Assembly: GCA_964466055.1 (NCBI GenBank)
Contig: CAYXLW010000001.1
Coordinates: forward strand, 248,001 to 312,000
Length of the DNA: 64,000 nucleotides
Source of the DNA: CAYXLW01 sp964466055
GTDB lineage: Bacteria; Patescibacteriota; Gracilibacteria; GCA-2401425
Direction of reading: 5' to 3'
Shown: one piece after another, positions 53,632 through 62,830 of the stretch
How the letters are laid out: each line of letters starts with the position of its first letter
Numbering within the stretch: the first letter of the stretch is position 1
Translations under genes and position numbers: made by a program
Notes under the pieces: model-generated
What the model saw: the letters and a program-made list of their open reading frames with translations, nothing else
Databases searched by the model: none
What the model was told of the DNA's origin: nothing

Positions 53632-56600
53632 ATGCTAATTGAAGATATTATTAGAAAGGCAAATTTTCTCTCTGCTTCAAAAAAGCTTTGGTTAAAGCGT
53701 GAATTTAATAATTTGCCACTTCTTAATCAAACATTAATTTTTGTTATTTCTGAATATTATTCAAACACTCAAAATGAAATAAGAAATCTTCTTAGTCGTA
53801 TTAAAACTATTAAGAATAAATTTGTTGATAGTGTTCGAAAAGAAGTGGAGAGTCTTGTTCAAAAAAATAAAGAGCAATCAATTCTATTAAAAATAAATAA
53901 TATTCCAAATAAAAGAAATATTGGACTAAGATTTATTAAAGATGATTTCTACCCAAGTTTTTGGAGAGAAAAAAGATTAGTTTTTATGTCTTTTATAGAG
54001 AGTCAGCCTAAGGAAGATTTAGTAAATGAGATTGTTAAGAAAGAAAAAAGGGAAGTAGTAAAAGATGGAGATTTAAGTGAAGTTCTAAAAAATGAAATTG
54101 AAGGAATTGATAATTGGCTTGAAAATTTTTTTAATGATTTAGAAAAAGCAGGAGAAGGGGATGATAACTTTTTAAAGGAACTAGCAAAATTAAAAGAACA
54201 AAAGATACAAGAGTTTAAAGCAGTTATTCAAAAAGAAGTACAAGGTTTAGATGAAACTCCGGAAGTGTCATATTTAGAACTTTCTAAAATAATAGAAAGA
54301 TTATTACTTATTAAAAACAATGTAGATATTGAACTACTTCCTCCAAATCTTTTTAAAAATTCTGATAATTTTAAAACAACTCTTAATGCATCATCTGGGA
54401 ATAAACCTTTCCAAGAAGAGCTGATAAAAAATAGTGTTTCTGATTTTGTTGATGCATTAGAAGATGCTTCCTCTACAGATAAGATAAAAGATATTATTTT
54501 TACTATTCGTGGAATTGAATTAATAAAAAGAAGTGATAGAGCTTTTGCTTTTGCATTAAAATATGCGCCTGGAGATAGAAATAAAGAAATGGTTCTTATT
54601 TATGGAAGTGAATTAATAAAAAATAATGGAAAAGCTTTTGCTTCTGCGTTAAAATATGCTCCTAGTAGCAGAAAAGAAGAACTTATATTTAAGCATGGAT
54701 CTGAATTAATAAAAAAGAGTGAAATAGCTTTTGTTGCAGCTTTAGAATATGTTGATGTGAATAGGAGAGAAGAGTTTATATTTACTCACGGATCTGAATT
54801 AATGAAAAAGAGTGAACTTGCTTTTATTAGTGCTCTAATGTATGTATCTGGAGATAGAAATAAAGAAATGGTTCTTATTTATGGAAGTGAATTAATAAAA
54901 AATAATGTTTCAGCTTTTGTAAATGTTTTAAAGTATGTTCCTGAAAATATGAGGGAAAAAATTATTATTAATGGGGTTAAGTTAATAGAAAAAAATGGGA
55001 TAGCTTTTGCTGCTGCCTTAAATTATGTTACTGAAAGCAGGATATTAGGGCTTATTTCTTTTTACAATGAATTAACAAAAACTGACCCTCATGCTTTTGC
55101 TGCTGCTCTAGACTATATTCCTGCTGACAAAATAGAAGAGTTTATTTTTATTCGTGGGGCTGAATTGATAAGAAAAAGCGAAATAGCTTTTGTTGCAGCT
55201 TTAGAATACGTTCCTTCACACAGAAAAGAATATCTTATTAATGTAATAAAAAATAGTGGATTAAAGTTTAAAGATAGAGATATTTTTTATAGAATATTGG
55301 AATATGCTCCTAAAAACAAAATAGATCAACTTATATTTATTAATGGAAGTGAATTAATAAAAAGGGATGGAGCAGCTTTTGCTATCGCTTTAAAGTATGC
55401 TCCTGAGAATAGAAAAGAAGAGCTTATATTTAAGTATGGAATTGAGTTAGTAAAAAGGGATGGGACAGCTTTTGTTTATGCTTTAGAAAATTATTGTCCC
55501 CCCCTGAGAAGGGAAGAGCTTATATTTAAGTATGGAATTGAGTTAGTAAAAAGGGATGGGACAGCTTTCGCTACTGCTTTAAGGTATGCTCCTGAGAATA
55601 GAAGGGAAGAGCTTATATTTAAGCATGGAATTGAGTTAGTAAAAAGGGATGGGACAGCTTTTGCTGCTGCATTAAAATATGTGCCTAAAAGCAGGAAAGA
55701 GGAGCTTATTCTTATGTGTGGTAAATTAATAAATAAAGATGGAGCAGTTTTTGTTGCTGTTTTAGAGCATATATCTAAAGACAAGAAAGAGGAGTTTATA
55801 TTTAAGAATGGAATTGAGTTAGTAAAGAGGGATGAAGTGGCTTTTGCTACTGCCTTAGAACATGCTCCTGAAAACAGAAAAGGAGAGCTTATTGATATGA
55901 TAAAAAATAGTGATTTAAAGTTTAACAGTAGTATTGCTTTTGATAAAGCACTAAGTTATGCCCCTAAAAATAAAATTGAACAACTTATATTTACTCATGG
56001 AGATTATTTGATAAGATACAACAAATATGCTTTTACTAGTGCATTAAAATATGCTCCGCAAAAAAAAGAACAAATTTCTGCGATATCTCATGAATTAATA
56101 GAAGATAATTTTAATGAAAAAACATTAGAGTATGAAAATGTTTCTTTTTCGACTAATGTTCTTACTGTAGCAGGAGAAAAATATTCTGTTGAAAATCAAA
56201 TAAAAATAGCTAAAGAATGGCTACATGAAAAACAAAGTTTAAGATTTCGTAAAAAAGCAGTTTTGCTTTTGATTGCTAATGGAGAGACTATTAACAATTT
56301 ATCAAAAAAAGATATTGTTTTCTGTGCAGAAACTTTGGAGGATACAGGGAGAACAAAAATAAGCATAAAAGAACTTTCATCTAATGAAAAATGCTTCAAC
56401 CTTGCTAGAAAATATGAAATTCCTCTTTCAAGTTATCTTTCTATTCTTATAGCTACTAATCAGCAAATACCAGATAGATTATCAAGCAGTGTTAAAAAAT
56501 CTTTTCAAGAGAATCTATTTAAGGCAATTATTGAATTTCGTGAGACAAAAATAAAAAATCAGCCAATGCTTGCGGGGGTATCTTTTTTGCCGATAATTCA

Positions 56601-57357
56601 TGAAAAAGGTGACAGTCCTTATTCTTACTATAATCAACAAGAAAGTTTTAGTACTGAACCTTTAACAATAATCGCTGAAAAACTTGGACTTAAAGTCCCA
56701 AAAATTCTTCAATATGAAACTGGAAAAACAACAGTGACACAATTTAGTACATATATTAAAAGTCTTACAAATCCTACATCAATTCTATTTGCAGGACATG
56801 GTAATTCTGCTGAGAACGATGGGATTATATCTCTTAGTCATGAGGGAGGAGATTCTGCTTTTTCAATGAAGGAACTTTTTAATGTTATTGCAGAAAATCC
56901 TAAGAATGTAGCACAAATTCTTTTTGAATCATGTTATAGTGATATGAATATCAAAAGATTCTTTTTGAAAGAGTGGGATAAAAATGATAAAACAAAGGGG
57001 TTGCCAACTTCTGCGTTTCTTTCAGCTTCTAACAGTAATTCTCCAAGTGGGAAAATGAGTTTAGATGCATGGTATTATTTCGCCAAATTTATTGTCCCAA
57101 AATTGCCTAAAGGGCATCCAACATGGGGGGATTTTTGGAAGCAATTAGAAGGAAGGCTTATGATAATAGGGGATGGAGAAATGATTAGTGATCCTGCTGT
57201 TTCTTGGCCAATAAAAAAATCACCAGAAATAATGAAGATTATTCAGGATATGAATAGACATGTTATGGAAGATAAAAATAAATTGCCTACAGGTAGTTTA
57301 ATTATTGGGAATAACCAAAATAATAAGCAAAAAAAAGAATCTGAAAATTATACTTAA
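53632..57357 (+). CDS. 31-residue solenoid repeat protein with C-terminal caspase-like domain
   Basis: 1241 residues, no signal peptide. Residues 1-~265 are charged and helical. Residues ~287-823 hold about 17 tandem repeats of ~31 residues with consensus GIELIKRDGTAFAAALKYAP followed by ENRKEELIFKH, predicted as helix pairs. A linker region (~830-960) follows. The C-terminal domain (~980-1210) has a clan CD (caspase/CHAT-like) His/Cys pair: H1056 in ILFAGHGN and C1101 in ILFESCYS, with the 45-residue spacing and preceding hydrophobic strands expected for that fold. A tail (~1200-1241) is charged. This looks like a sensor-solenoid plus protease; no Cas gene or obvious substrate gene is nearby. 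The repeat family is not one I recognise; it resembles DUF4116 or HEAT-like repeats only loosely. Confidence 0.8.
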   Translation: MLIEDIIRKANFLSASKKLWLKREFNNLPLLNQTLIFVISEYYSNTQNEIRNLLSRIKTIKNKFVDSVRKEVESLVQKNKEQSILLKINNIPNKRNIGLRFIKDDFYPSFWREKRLVFMSFIESQPKEDLVNEIVKKEKREVVKDGDLSEVLKNEIEGIDNWLENFFNDLEKAGEGDDNFLKELAKLKEQKIQEFKAVIQKEVQGLDETPEVSYLELSKIIERLLLIKNNVDIELLPPNLFKNSDNFKTTLNASSGNKPFQEELIKNSVSDFVDALEDASSTDKIKDIIFTIRGIELIKRSDRAFAFALKYAPGDRNKEMVLIYGSELIKNNGKAFASALKYAPSSRKEELIFKHGSELIKKSEIAFVAALEYVDVNRREEFIFTHGSELMKKSELAFISALMYVSGDRNKEMVLIYGSELIKNNVSAFVNVLKYVPENMREKIIINGVKLIEKNGIAFAAALNYVTESRILGLISFYNELTKTDPHAFAAALDYIPADKIEEFIFIRGAELIRKSEIAFVAALEYVPSHRKEYLINVIKNSGLKFKDRDIFYRILEYAPKNKIDQLIFINGSELIKRDGAAFAIALKYAPENRKEELIFKYGIELVKRDGTAFVYALENYCPPLRREELIFKYGIELVKRDGTAFATALRYAPENRREELIFKHGIELVKRDGTAFAAALKYVPKSRKEELILMCGKLINKDGAVFVAVLEHISKDKKEEFIFKNGIELVKRDEVAFATALEHAPENRKGELIDMIKNSDLKFNSSIAFDKALSYAPKNKIEQLIFTHGDYLIRYNKYAFTSALKYAPQKKEQISAISHELIEDNFNEKTLEYENVSFSTNVLTVAGEKYSVENQIKIAKEWLHEKQSLRFRKKAVLLLIANGETINNLSKKDIVFCAETLEDTGRTKISIKELSSNEKCFNLARKYEIPLSSYLSILIATNQQIPDRLSSSVKKSFQENLFKAIIEFRETKIKNQPMLAGVSFLPIIHEKGDSPYSYYNQQESFSTEPLTIIAEKLGLKVPKILQYETGKTTVTQFSTYIKSLTNPTSILFAGHGNSAENDGIISLSHEGGDSAFSMKELFNVIAENPKNVAQILFESCYSDMNIKRFFLKEWDKNDKTKGLPTSAFLSASNSNSPSGKMSLDAWYYFAKFIVPKLPKGHPTWGDFWKQLEGRLMIIGDGEMISDPAVSWPIKKSPEIMKIIQDMNRHVMEDKNKLPTGSLIIGNNQNNKQKKESENYT
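55417..55680 (+). repeat. Near-identical 93-97-nt coding repeats in the solenoid gene
   Basis: Three units of GAAGAGCTTATATTTAAG, then TATGGAATTGAGTTAGTAAA and AAGGGATGGGACAGCTTT recur at about 55417, 55514 and 55607 with very few changes, while other repeats of the gene have diverged. This points to recent local expansion. Confidence 0.85.
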
Positions 57358-57495
57358 ATGAGTAGGTATGTTTTGAACGTTGGATAAAACAAAAAAAAAT
57401 TTTGTTAGATTTTTTATTTTTAATATAAATTTAATAAAAGGATTCATTGTGTCTTTATTATAAAGGATGGTTCATATTATTATATGAATTTTAAT

Positions 57496-57524
57496 TTGAT
57501 TTTTTCTATATTATTTGATATAAT
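57496..57524 (+). promoter_or_regulatory. Promoter for the 333-residue gene
   Basis: TTGATT (57496-57501), 17 bp, TATAAT (57519-57524), 23 nt before ATG 57548. The -35 is identical to the 26257 promoter. Confidence 0.8.
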
Positions 57525-57547
57525 GACTAGAAAATTAATTAAATACT

Positions 57548-58549
57548 ATGTGTGCAGAAATCAATACTTCTTATCCAAAACTTGAAGAACAAGATTTTCA
57601 GCCAGAAGATAAAGTACATGATTGGACAAAAGAACATATAGCTGATTTGAGGGATAAAGTTGAAGCAAGTAATGTAAGAGATGAGCTTGCTAAATTTAAA
57701 GTTGAATCAGAAAAATATGCAACTCCTATTGATTACCTAAAGTCTCTTAAATTAGGAGAATCAGCAAAGGTTATTGGGGCATTACAGTCTGCACTGCAAT
57801 TACTTTATAAAAAAGATAGTAGAAAATATAAAAGTCCTGGAATTATTGATGGTGTTTTTAAAGCAGTATCACATGATTCAAATAATCCTAGTAATACAAT
57901 GAATGCTTTAAAAAGTGTCACAGGGAATCAGTGGATTGATGGTAAGACTTTTGAGAAAGTCATAGAGACCATAAACACAGAATTTAATCTTGCGTCTGAA
58001 GTTGTTAGAAAAGTTGATTATTTGCCACCTTTAAGTGTAAATGTATATCCTATTACTCTAAAAGAAGGAGTTGGTGGAGTTTTTGAATTATTTGATACAC
58101 AAGGGAAAAGTGTGACTTATAAAAAAGTACAAAATTTACCTGCAGGTTGTTCAATTAATAACGATACAGGAAAAATTATACTTCCATCAAATCTTTCTGT
58201 TAAAAGTCATGTATTTAGAATAATGCTTTCAAAAGATGGCTTTAAGCCTACGTGGTTTAATTGTTCAATTAATGTTACAAAAAAAGTGGTTGAAGTAGTT
58301 GAACCAAGTATTGATGAAATAATAAAAAACTTTAAATATGATCATAATGGTAGAGAAATAACAATTAAAAAATCAAATAATAATAATGTGATATTTTTAT
58401 ATAAAGGAAAAGAAATAAACAATATGGCTGGTGATAATAAACCTTTTAATTTTTCTATTGATAAAATAAAGAATGAAAAATTAGTAGAAGAAATAAACGA
58501 ATTCATTATTAATAATTTTAATTTAAAGTTGTCAGTAGAAAAAATGTGA
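57548..58549 (+). CDS. Unrecognised 333-residue protein with putative peptidoglycan-binding-like N-terminus
   Basis: No signal peptide. Residues ~70-145 (AKVIGALQSALQLLYKKD, then IIDGVFKAVSHD and QWIDGKTFEKVIETIN) resemble the PG-binding-type three-helix pattern also seen in the 1520-residue protein (GVxDGxxGxxT). Residues ~165-245 look like an Ig-like beta domain (VYPITLKEGVGGVFELFDTQGK ... FKPTWFNCSINV), and ~255-333 is an alpha/beta tail. No catalytic residues are evident. It lies in the same direction as the 1287-residue gene with 58 nt between and separate promoters. The relation to the 21.7-kb protein is by pattern only and needs a profile search. Confidence 0.55.
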   Translation: MCAEINTSYPKLEEQDFQPEDKVHDWTKEHIADLRDKVEASNVRDELAKFKVESEKYATPIDYLKSLKLGESAKVIGALQSALQLLYKKDSRKYKSPGIIDGVFKAVSHDSNNPSNTMNALKSVTGNQWIDGKTFEKVIETINTEFNLASEVVRKVDYLPPLSVNVYPITLKEGVGGVFELFDTQGKSVTYKKVQNLPAGCSINNDTGKIILPSNLSVKSHVFRIMLSKDGFKPTWFNCSINVTKKVVEVVEPSIDEIIKNFKYDHNGREITIKKSNNNNVIFLYKGKEINNMAGDNKPFNFSIDKIKNEKLVEEINEFIINNFNLKLSVEKM

Positions 58550-58578
58550 CCTTAAAATAACATATATACAATATATAT

Positions 58579-58584
58579 TATAAT
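58579..58584 (+). promoter_or_regulatory. Candidate -10 for the 1287-residue gene
   Basis: TATAAT at 58579-58584, 23 nt before ATG 58608. The -35 region is poor (AATAAC at a 17-bp spacing). Confidence 0.45.
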
Positions 58585-58607
58585 AATACAAATTAATTAA
58601 AAATCCT

Positions 58608-61600
58608 ATGTCAGTAGATGGAAAAAATTTATCAGAAAGAAAAGAAGTTCCTACTTCTATTGATCTTACATCAATAGATTTGCTAAAACCTGTTGATATA
58701 AAAAAACTACAAGATTATGCTAAAGCACGTGCAGTAGATATGATTAAAAATATGCAGGCGACGCCTGTTGCAGAAAAGAATAAAATTTTAAATTCTTTTT
58801 TAGAAGAATTTTGGTTAGCAATTCCAGAGAAGATAAAATTAGAATTAAATTTATATGGAGGAGAAACTAATGAAATAAAAAAAGCAGTAGAGGAAAAAAT
58901 AAGATCATTTCTATTTGGGAATAAAAGTATTACTGAAAGTGAAGGTGGTGTAAAAAGAGATCTTACATTGGCTGAAATGCAAGATATAGAAAATTTACTT
59001 GCAGAAATTCTTTTTGAGATATATGCAGCAGAAGCTCATAGACTTTCCTGTAAGACGTCTTCATTACATGGATCAACAGTATTAACGGATTCTAATTTTG
59101 ATCCCTTGGTGCATTCTCCTCATGCAGGTGCAATAGCAGGACAAAAAGTTCTAACAAATTTTTTATATGGTGCAACAGCAGGGACCAGTACTTATGGTAT
59201 GCTGGCAGTGGGGGGGGTAGCGGCTGATCAATTTTCTAAAGCATTTGAAGGAACTATGCCAATGTCTGCTCAAATGGGAGTAAAATGGGGCGTTAGTGCT
59301 CTTTTAGCATGGGCTAATTCTCATATGGTTTTTAAAATAAAAACAGGGATACTTAATAGGGCTGTGTCACATAATATAGGATTTCTAAAAGCTCTTTTTT
59401 CTCATGGTCCCATTTCAAAAGAAGCATCTAAATTTAAAGAAAAAAAAGGGTTTATAGGTAAGTCGATGATTGCTGCATCTATAGTAGGAGCTTTTATATT
59501 TGTGTCGGGAAAAACATTTGTTTCATTATGGGATGGAGTTACAAATGGTGCAGCACTTGCTAATGTGGGCTTCGGACAAGCAGATAATATGCGTCAACTA
59601 ACAGATGGACCATTTAAAGAAATTAAAGACCGTCTAGAAAAAACACTTAAAGATGTAGAAACTCTTCCTAGTAAATATCAGGAGTCAACAAAAAGAGCTG
59701 CTCTAGAAGAAAGAGATAGAGAAAATAGTGAAGATCCAGTTTCAGGGAATACAGGGGTAAACCGTGTTTGGTGGTCTAGTGATGTAATGTCTTTTGAAAA
59801 TGCTGCTTCTTTAAATAAACTTGCGAATCAGGCTATGAATGGAGATCGTCTAGCGCAGAATCTTTTAATGCTTTTAAAAAATTCAGGGTTGGTAGGTAGT
59901 ATAATAAAAAAAGCAGATTTTGATAATACTGGGAAGTTTATATTTGAAGCAGGTACAAGAGGAGATGGATCTATAGATCAAGAAATATTCAATATAGCTA
60001 TTGCACATGTAAATATATTAAAAAGTGATTTGGCCAAAATTCAAGGGCTAATGGACAAGACAGATATAACTGGTGATCCTAAAGAAATTGAAAAATATGT
60101 GAATGAACAAATAGTCGATTATATGAATGGAAAAAGCAGAGAATTTAAAGAGAATATAGAAAAAGCAATTAGAGATCATTATGATAAATACGATACATTG
60201 AAAATAGATAGAGCTAGTGCAATTGAATCAGATTCTAGGTATGACAAGGCGGATCGTACAAAATTAGAAAAACTTCAAATGGAAGTGCTTAATTGGGATA
60301 CTAGTAAGATTAAGGTAACAGGTATGGAGTATAGGGATCCTATTAAAATGGTAGCAGAGGCAAAAAAAGGAGATGCGCCTCTTACTGCTTGGCTTATAAT
60401 AATATCCTTTTTTGTTGCTGGACTTTTACTTTCATGGACAGATATGTTTTTTATTAAAGGTCTAAGGCTTGCTAATTCTGCAGATAAGGAAGAAATAGAA
60501 AAGAAACTAATTTATTTTAAAACATTTTATAAGCAAATTCCCTTAGCTCTTCAAAGATATCTTAATGAAGGACCTTTTAGTAAACTTTATAAAAGTACAG
60601 ATGTTTGTCTTCCTATTATACAAAAAGCTTTAGAAGCTAGAGTTGATGCATTAATAAAAGAAAAAAGCAAAGAAATTTCTCTTTGGAATCCAATTAAGGC
60701 TTTAAAAAATAAAAACTTTAAAAGTGGATATTTACCAAAATTTAAGGAAAAAATGACTCATACAAATATTGCAAGAGAACATAATGAAAGAGTTCGAGGG
60801 TTGCAAGAATTTTTAAATAATAGAAAAAATATGCAAGATCTTCTTAAAGAGATAATGCCAGGTCTTATGAATTTAGATATTAAAGAAATAGGCGATAAAC
60901 CAGAAAATTTATTGGATAGAATAACAACAGTAAATAATGATCAACTTAAAGAATCTGTAGATTCTGAGTATAGAGCAATGGAAGAAATAGGTAATGAAAT
61001 TGCAAAAACAGGAAATGCGATTAAGCCACTTGAACCTAAAGACTTTGATAAAGTAGATTTTTATAAAAATAGAGAAATTATAAATGGTCTTTCTTTGAAA
61101 TTTGCAGAGTTACCTGCTTGTGTTCCAAGTAATAAAAAAATGCATGAGCATACGAAAAATATAATTGAAGTTTATACCGTAAGAGCAGAATTAACAGAAT
61201 TGGCATGGGTAATGCATAATATTAAACCTGGTAGTATTAGTACTCTTTTAGAAGTTGAAAGAGTTAAAGAAAATGAATTTGATCCTTTGTCTAAAAAATA
61301 TATAGAAATATGTAGACAATCTTTCTATAGCGAAAATCAAGAACATTCGGCTAGAGGACTTACACTTATAGACATAAAGGAAGCAGAATTTAAAGAGCGA
61401 AAAGAACTGGGTGATATAGACGCACAAGTTAAAAATATTAGGGCTTCTTTATTAAAGGGTGGTGAGGCTAATGTTTTAAATTTAGGCACAATGTTGGAAA
61501 AAACAGATGTTGAAACTGCAAGGGAAACTTTAACTGCAGATAAAGAAATCTTATTAAAAATTGATTCACAACTAAAAATCCGAGAAGTAACAGAAGAAAA

Positions 61601-62471
61601 TTATGTAGTATTGAATGGTATCAGATCAAAAATAAAAGAGAAGTTGGATGATTTTTCAGAATCATTTAACCTTTTAAAGGGTAAAGAGCAGGATATACAT
61701 AATGCAGAAATTGCAAGACAAACAAGAGAAAGAAAGGAAAGAGCTCAGAGTAGAGAAGCACAAATAGAAGCTGAAAGAACTAAGTTATTAAATTGGTATA
61801 ATAGTAGAAATATTCATAAAGAAAGTGGACAGAGAGATGAGGATACTTTAGAATATTTTGTTGAAGATGCTTTGATTATTCACATAGATCACTCTGATGA
61901 AGATTTTTATACTAAAAATCTTGGTAATATTGAAAAAGCATTAAAGCAAAAATTAGTTTTTATGGATCCTTCAGCTCCGTATAATAGAGTATTTAAAGCA
62001 GAGGTAACATTGGCCTATGGAAAAGTATTTAGTGCATTAGTAGAAGACTGGGAATTATTAAATAAAGAGGTAGCAGATTCATCTGCTTCTAAAGAAAAGG
62101 TGGAATTGGTTGTAATGAAATCATTATCAGAAGGCATAGATGAAAAATCTTGGTGCTCAATTAGTAGTGCTATTGAAAATCCTAGTGTAATTTCTGGAGA
62201 TGGAGAGAAAAGACAATTATTTTTTATTAAAAATATATTGAATATTGATCCTGTACCTTCAGATAGAGACGATAGAAACAAAATATTAGGGAAGAGAAGT
62301 CTTCAAGTATATAAAACATTAGAAATTCTTCGTAGAAAAGTATATTTTAATGCTGAATTAAAAGCTAGAGTTGCTGAAATCCACGCACTTTTTGTTAAAG
62401 AAGTAGAAAATTTATATGGAGGTAAATTTATTTCTAGTAAGGCTGTTCAATCTTTATTACAAGAGAAATAA
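58608..62471 (+). CDS. Large multi-spanning membrane/coiled-coil protein, unknown function
   Basis: 1287 residues. The N-terminal ~165 residues are charged and helical. Hydrophobic segments: ~180-205 (GAIAGQKVLTNFLYGATAGT), ~224-245 (VKWGVSALLAWANSHMVF), ~281-305 (GKSMIAASIVGAFIFVSGKT) and ~590-612 (TAWLIIISFFVAGLLLSWTD). Between the third and fourth lies a ~280-residue loop, and after the fourth ~670 residues of charged helices with coiled-coil character. No signal peptide and no family I recognise. The Gly/Ala-rich first segments recall the hydrophobic tail of the 1520-residue protein. It ends at a terminator. The context with the 333-residue gene suggests a joint envelope function. Confidence 0.6.
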   Translation: MSVDGKNLSERKEVPTSIDLTSIDLLKPVDIKKLQDYAKARAVDMIKNMQATPVAEKNKILNSFLEEFWLAIPEKIKLELNLYGGETNEIKKAVEEKIRSFLFGNKSITESEGGVKRDLTLAEMQDIENLLAEILFEIYAAEAHRLSCKTSSLHGSTVLTDSNFDPLVHSPHAGAIAGQKVLTNFLYGATAGTSTYGMLAVGGVAADQFSKAFEGTMPMSAQMGVKWGVSALLAWANSHMVFKIKTGILNRAVSHNIGFLKALFSHGPISKEASKFKEKKGFIGKSMIAASIVGAFIFVSGKTFVSLWDGVTNGAALANVGFGQADNMRQLTDGPFKEIKDRLEKTLKDVETLPSKYQESTKRAALEERDRENSEDPVSGNTGVNRVWWSSDVMSFENAASLNKLANQAMNGDRLAQNLLMLLKNSGLVGSIIKKADFDNTGKFIFEAGTRGDGSIDQEIFNIAIAHVNILKSDLAKIQGLMDKTDITGDPKEIEKYVNEQIVDYMNGKSREFKENIEKAIRDHYDKYDTLKIDRASAIESDSRYDKADRTKLEKLQMEVLNWDTSKIKVTGMEYRDPIKMVAEAKKGDAPLTAWLIIISFFVAGLLLSWTDMFFIKGLRLANSADKEEIEKKLIYFKTFYKQIPLALQRYLNEGPFSKLYKSTDVCLPIIQKALEARVDALIKEKSKEISLWNPIKALKNKNFKSGYLPKFKEKMTHTNIAREHNERVRGLQEFLNNRKNMQDLLKEIMPGLMNLDIKEIGDKPENLLDRITTVNNDQLKESVDSEYRAMEEIGNEIAKTGNAIKPLEPKDFDKVDFYKNREIINGLSLKFAELPACVPSNKKMHEHTKNIIEVYTVRAELTELAWVMHNIKPGSISTLLEVERVKENEFDPLSKKYIEICRQSFYSENQEHSARGLTLIDIKEAEFKERKELGDIDAQVKNIRASLLKGGEANVLNLGTMLEKTDVETARETLTADKEILLKIDSQLKIREVTEENYVVLNGIRSKIKEKLDDFSESFNLLKGKEQDIHNAEIARQTRERKERAQSREAQIEAERTKLLNWYNSRNIHKESGQRDEDTLEYFVEDALIIHIDHSDEDFYTKNLGNIEKALKQKLVFMDPSAPYNRVFKAEVTLAYGKVFSALVEDWELLNKEVADSSASKEKVELVVMKSLSEGIDEKSWCSISSAIENPSVISGDGEKRQLFFIKNILNIDPVPSDRDDRNKILGKRSLQVYKTLEILRRKVYFNAELKARVAEIHALFVKEVENLYGGKFISSKAVQSLLQEK

Positions 62472-62501
62472 TCAAATTAAAAACCAAATTGTTATTAAAA
62501 T

Positions 62502-62534
62502 AAAACCTCTGTAATTCTTATCAGAGGTTTTTTT
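62502..62534 (+). terminator. Rho-independent terminator after the 1287-residue gene
   Basis: 10-bp stem AAAACCTCTG/CAGAGGTTTT with a 10-nt loop and a T run. Confidence 0.9.
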
Positions 62535-62543
62535 GTAATTTAA

Positions 62544-62573
62544 TTGTCACTTAAGTTTATTTTTTACTATACT
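62544..62573 (+). promoter_or_regulatory. Promoter for the small membrane protein and possibly guaA
   Basis: TTGTCA (62544-62549), 18 bp, TATACT (62568-62573), 25 nt before ATG 62599. guaA starts 13 nt after the small gene's stop, so both may be read from here. Confidence 0.6.
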
Positions 62574-62598
62574 GTTGGTGTATCTTTTTATTTATAGA

Positions 62599-62817
62599 AT
62601 GTTCTCACAAATCTTTTTTATCGTTGTAACATTATTCTCTTTTATTTTTCTTGCTTTAGTTGTAGTGAAAATAAAAGGAGTTAATGAAAGATACAAATTG
62701 CCAAAGAAGGCGTCTTTAAATTTTAAAAGTAAGCTCTTTAGTAAAAGGTATGTCATTTTACTTTATCTGATAGTATTAATAATTTTTACATTTATATCCT
62801 CTATTATTATATTTTAA
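62599..62817 (+). CDS. Small two-helix membrane protein
   Basis: 72 residues from ATG 62599; a TTG at 62575 would add eight residues but overlaps the promoter's start region. Two hydrophobic helices (~4-24, IFFIVVTLFSFIFLALVVV, and ~52-72, YVILLYLIVLIIFTFISSII) flank a basic loop (KIKGVNERYKLPKKASLNFK), so both ends face the same side. No family is recognised. Located 13 nt upstream of guaA and probably co-transcribed. Confidence 0.6.
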   Translation: MFSQIFFIVVTLFSFIFLALVVVKIKGVNERYKLPKKASLNFKSKLFSKRYVILLYLIVLIIFTFISSIIIF

Positions 62818-62830
62818 TAAAAAAAAGTAC

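Noticed and set aside
53632..57357. CRISPR-linked Craspase (TPR-CHAT) assignment for the repeat/caspase-like protein
   Set aside because: The repeats are not TPR by sequence and no gRAMP/Cas7-11 or CRISPR array is in the window; only the protease-like domain is comparable.
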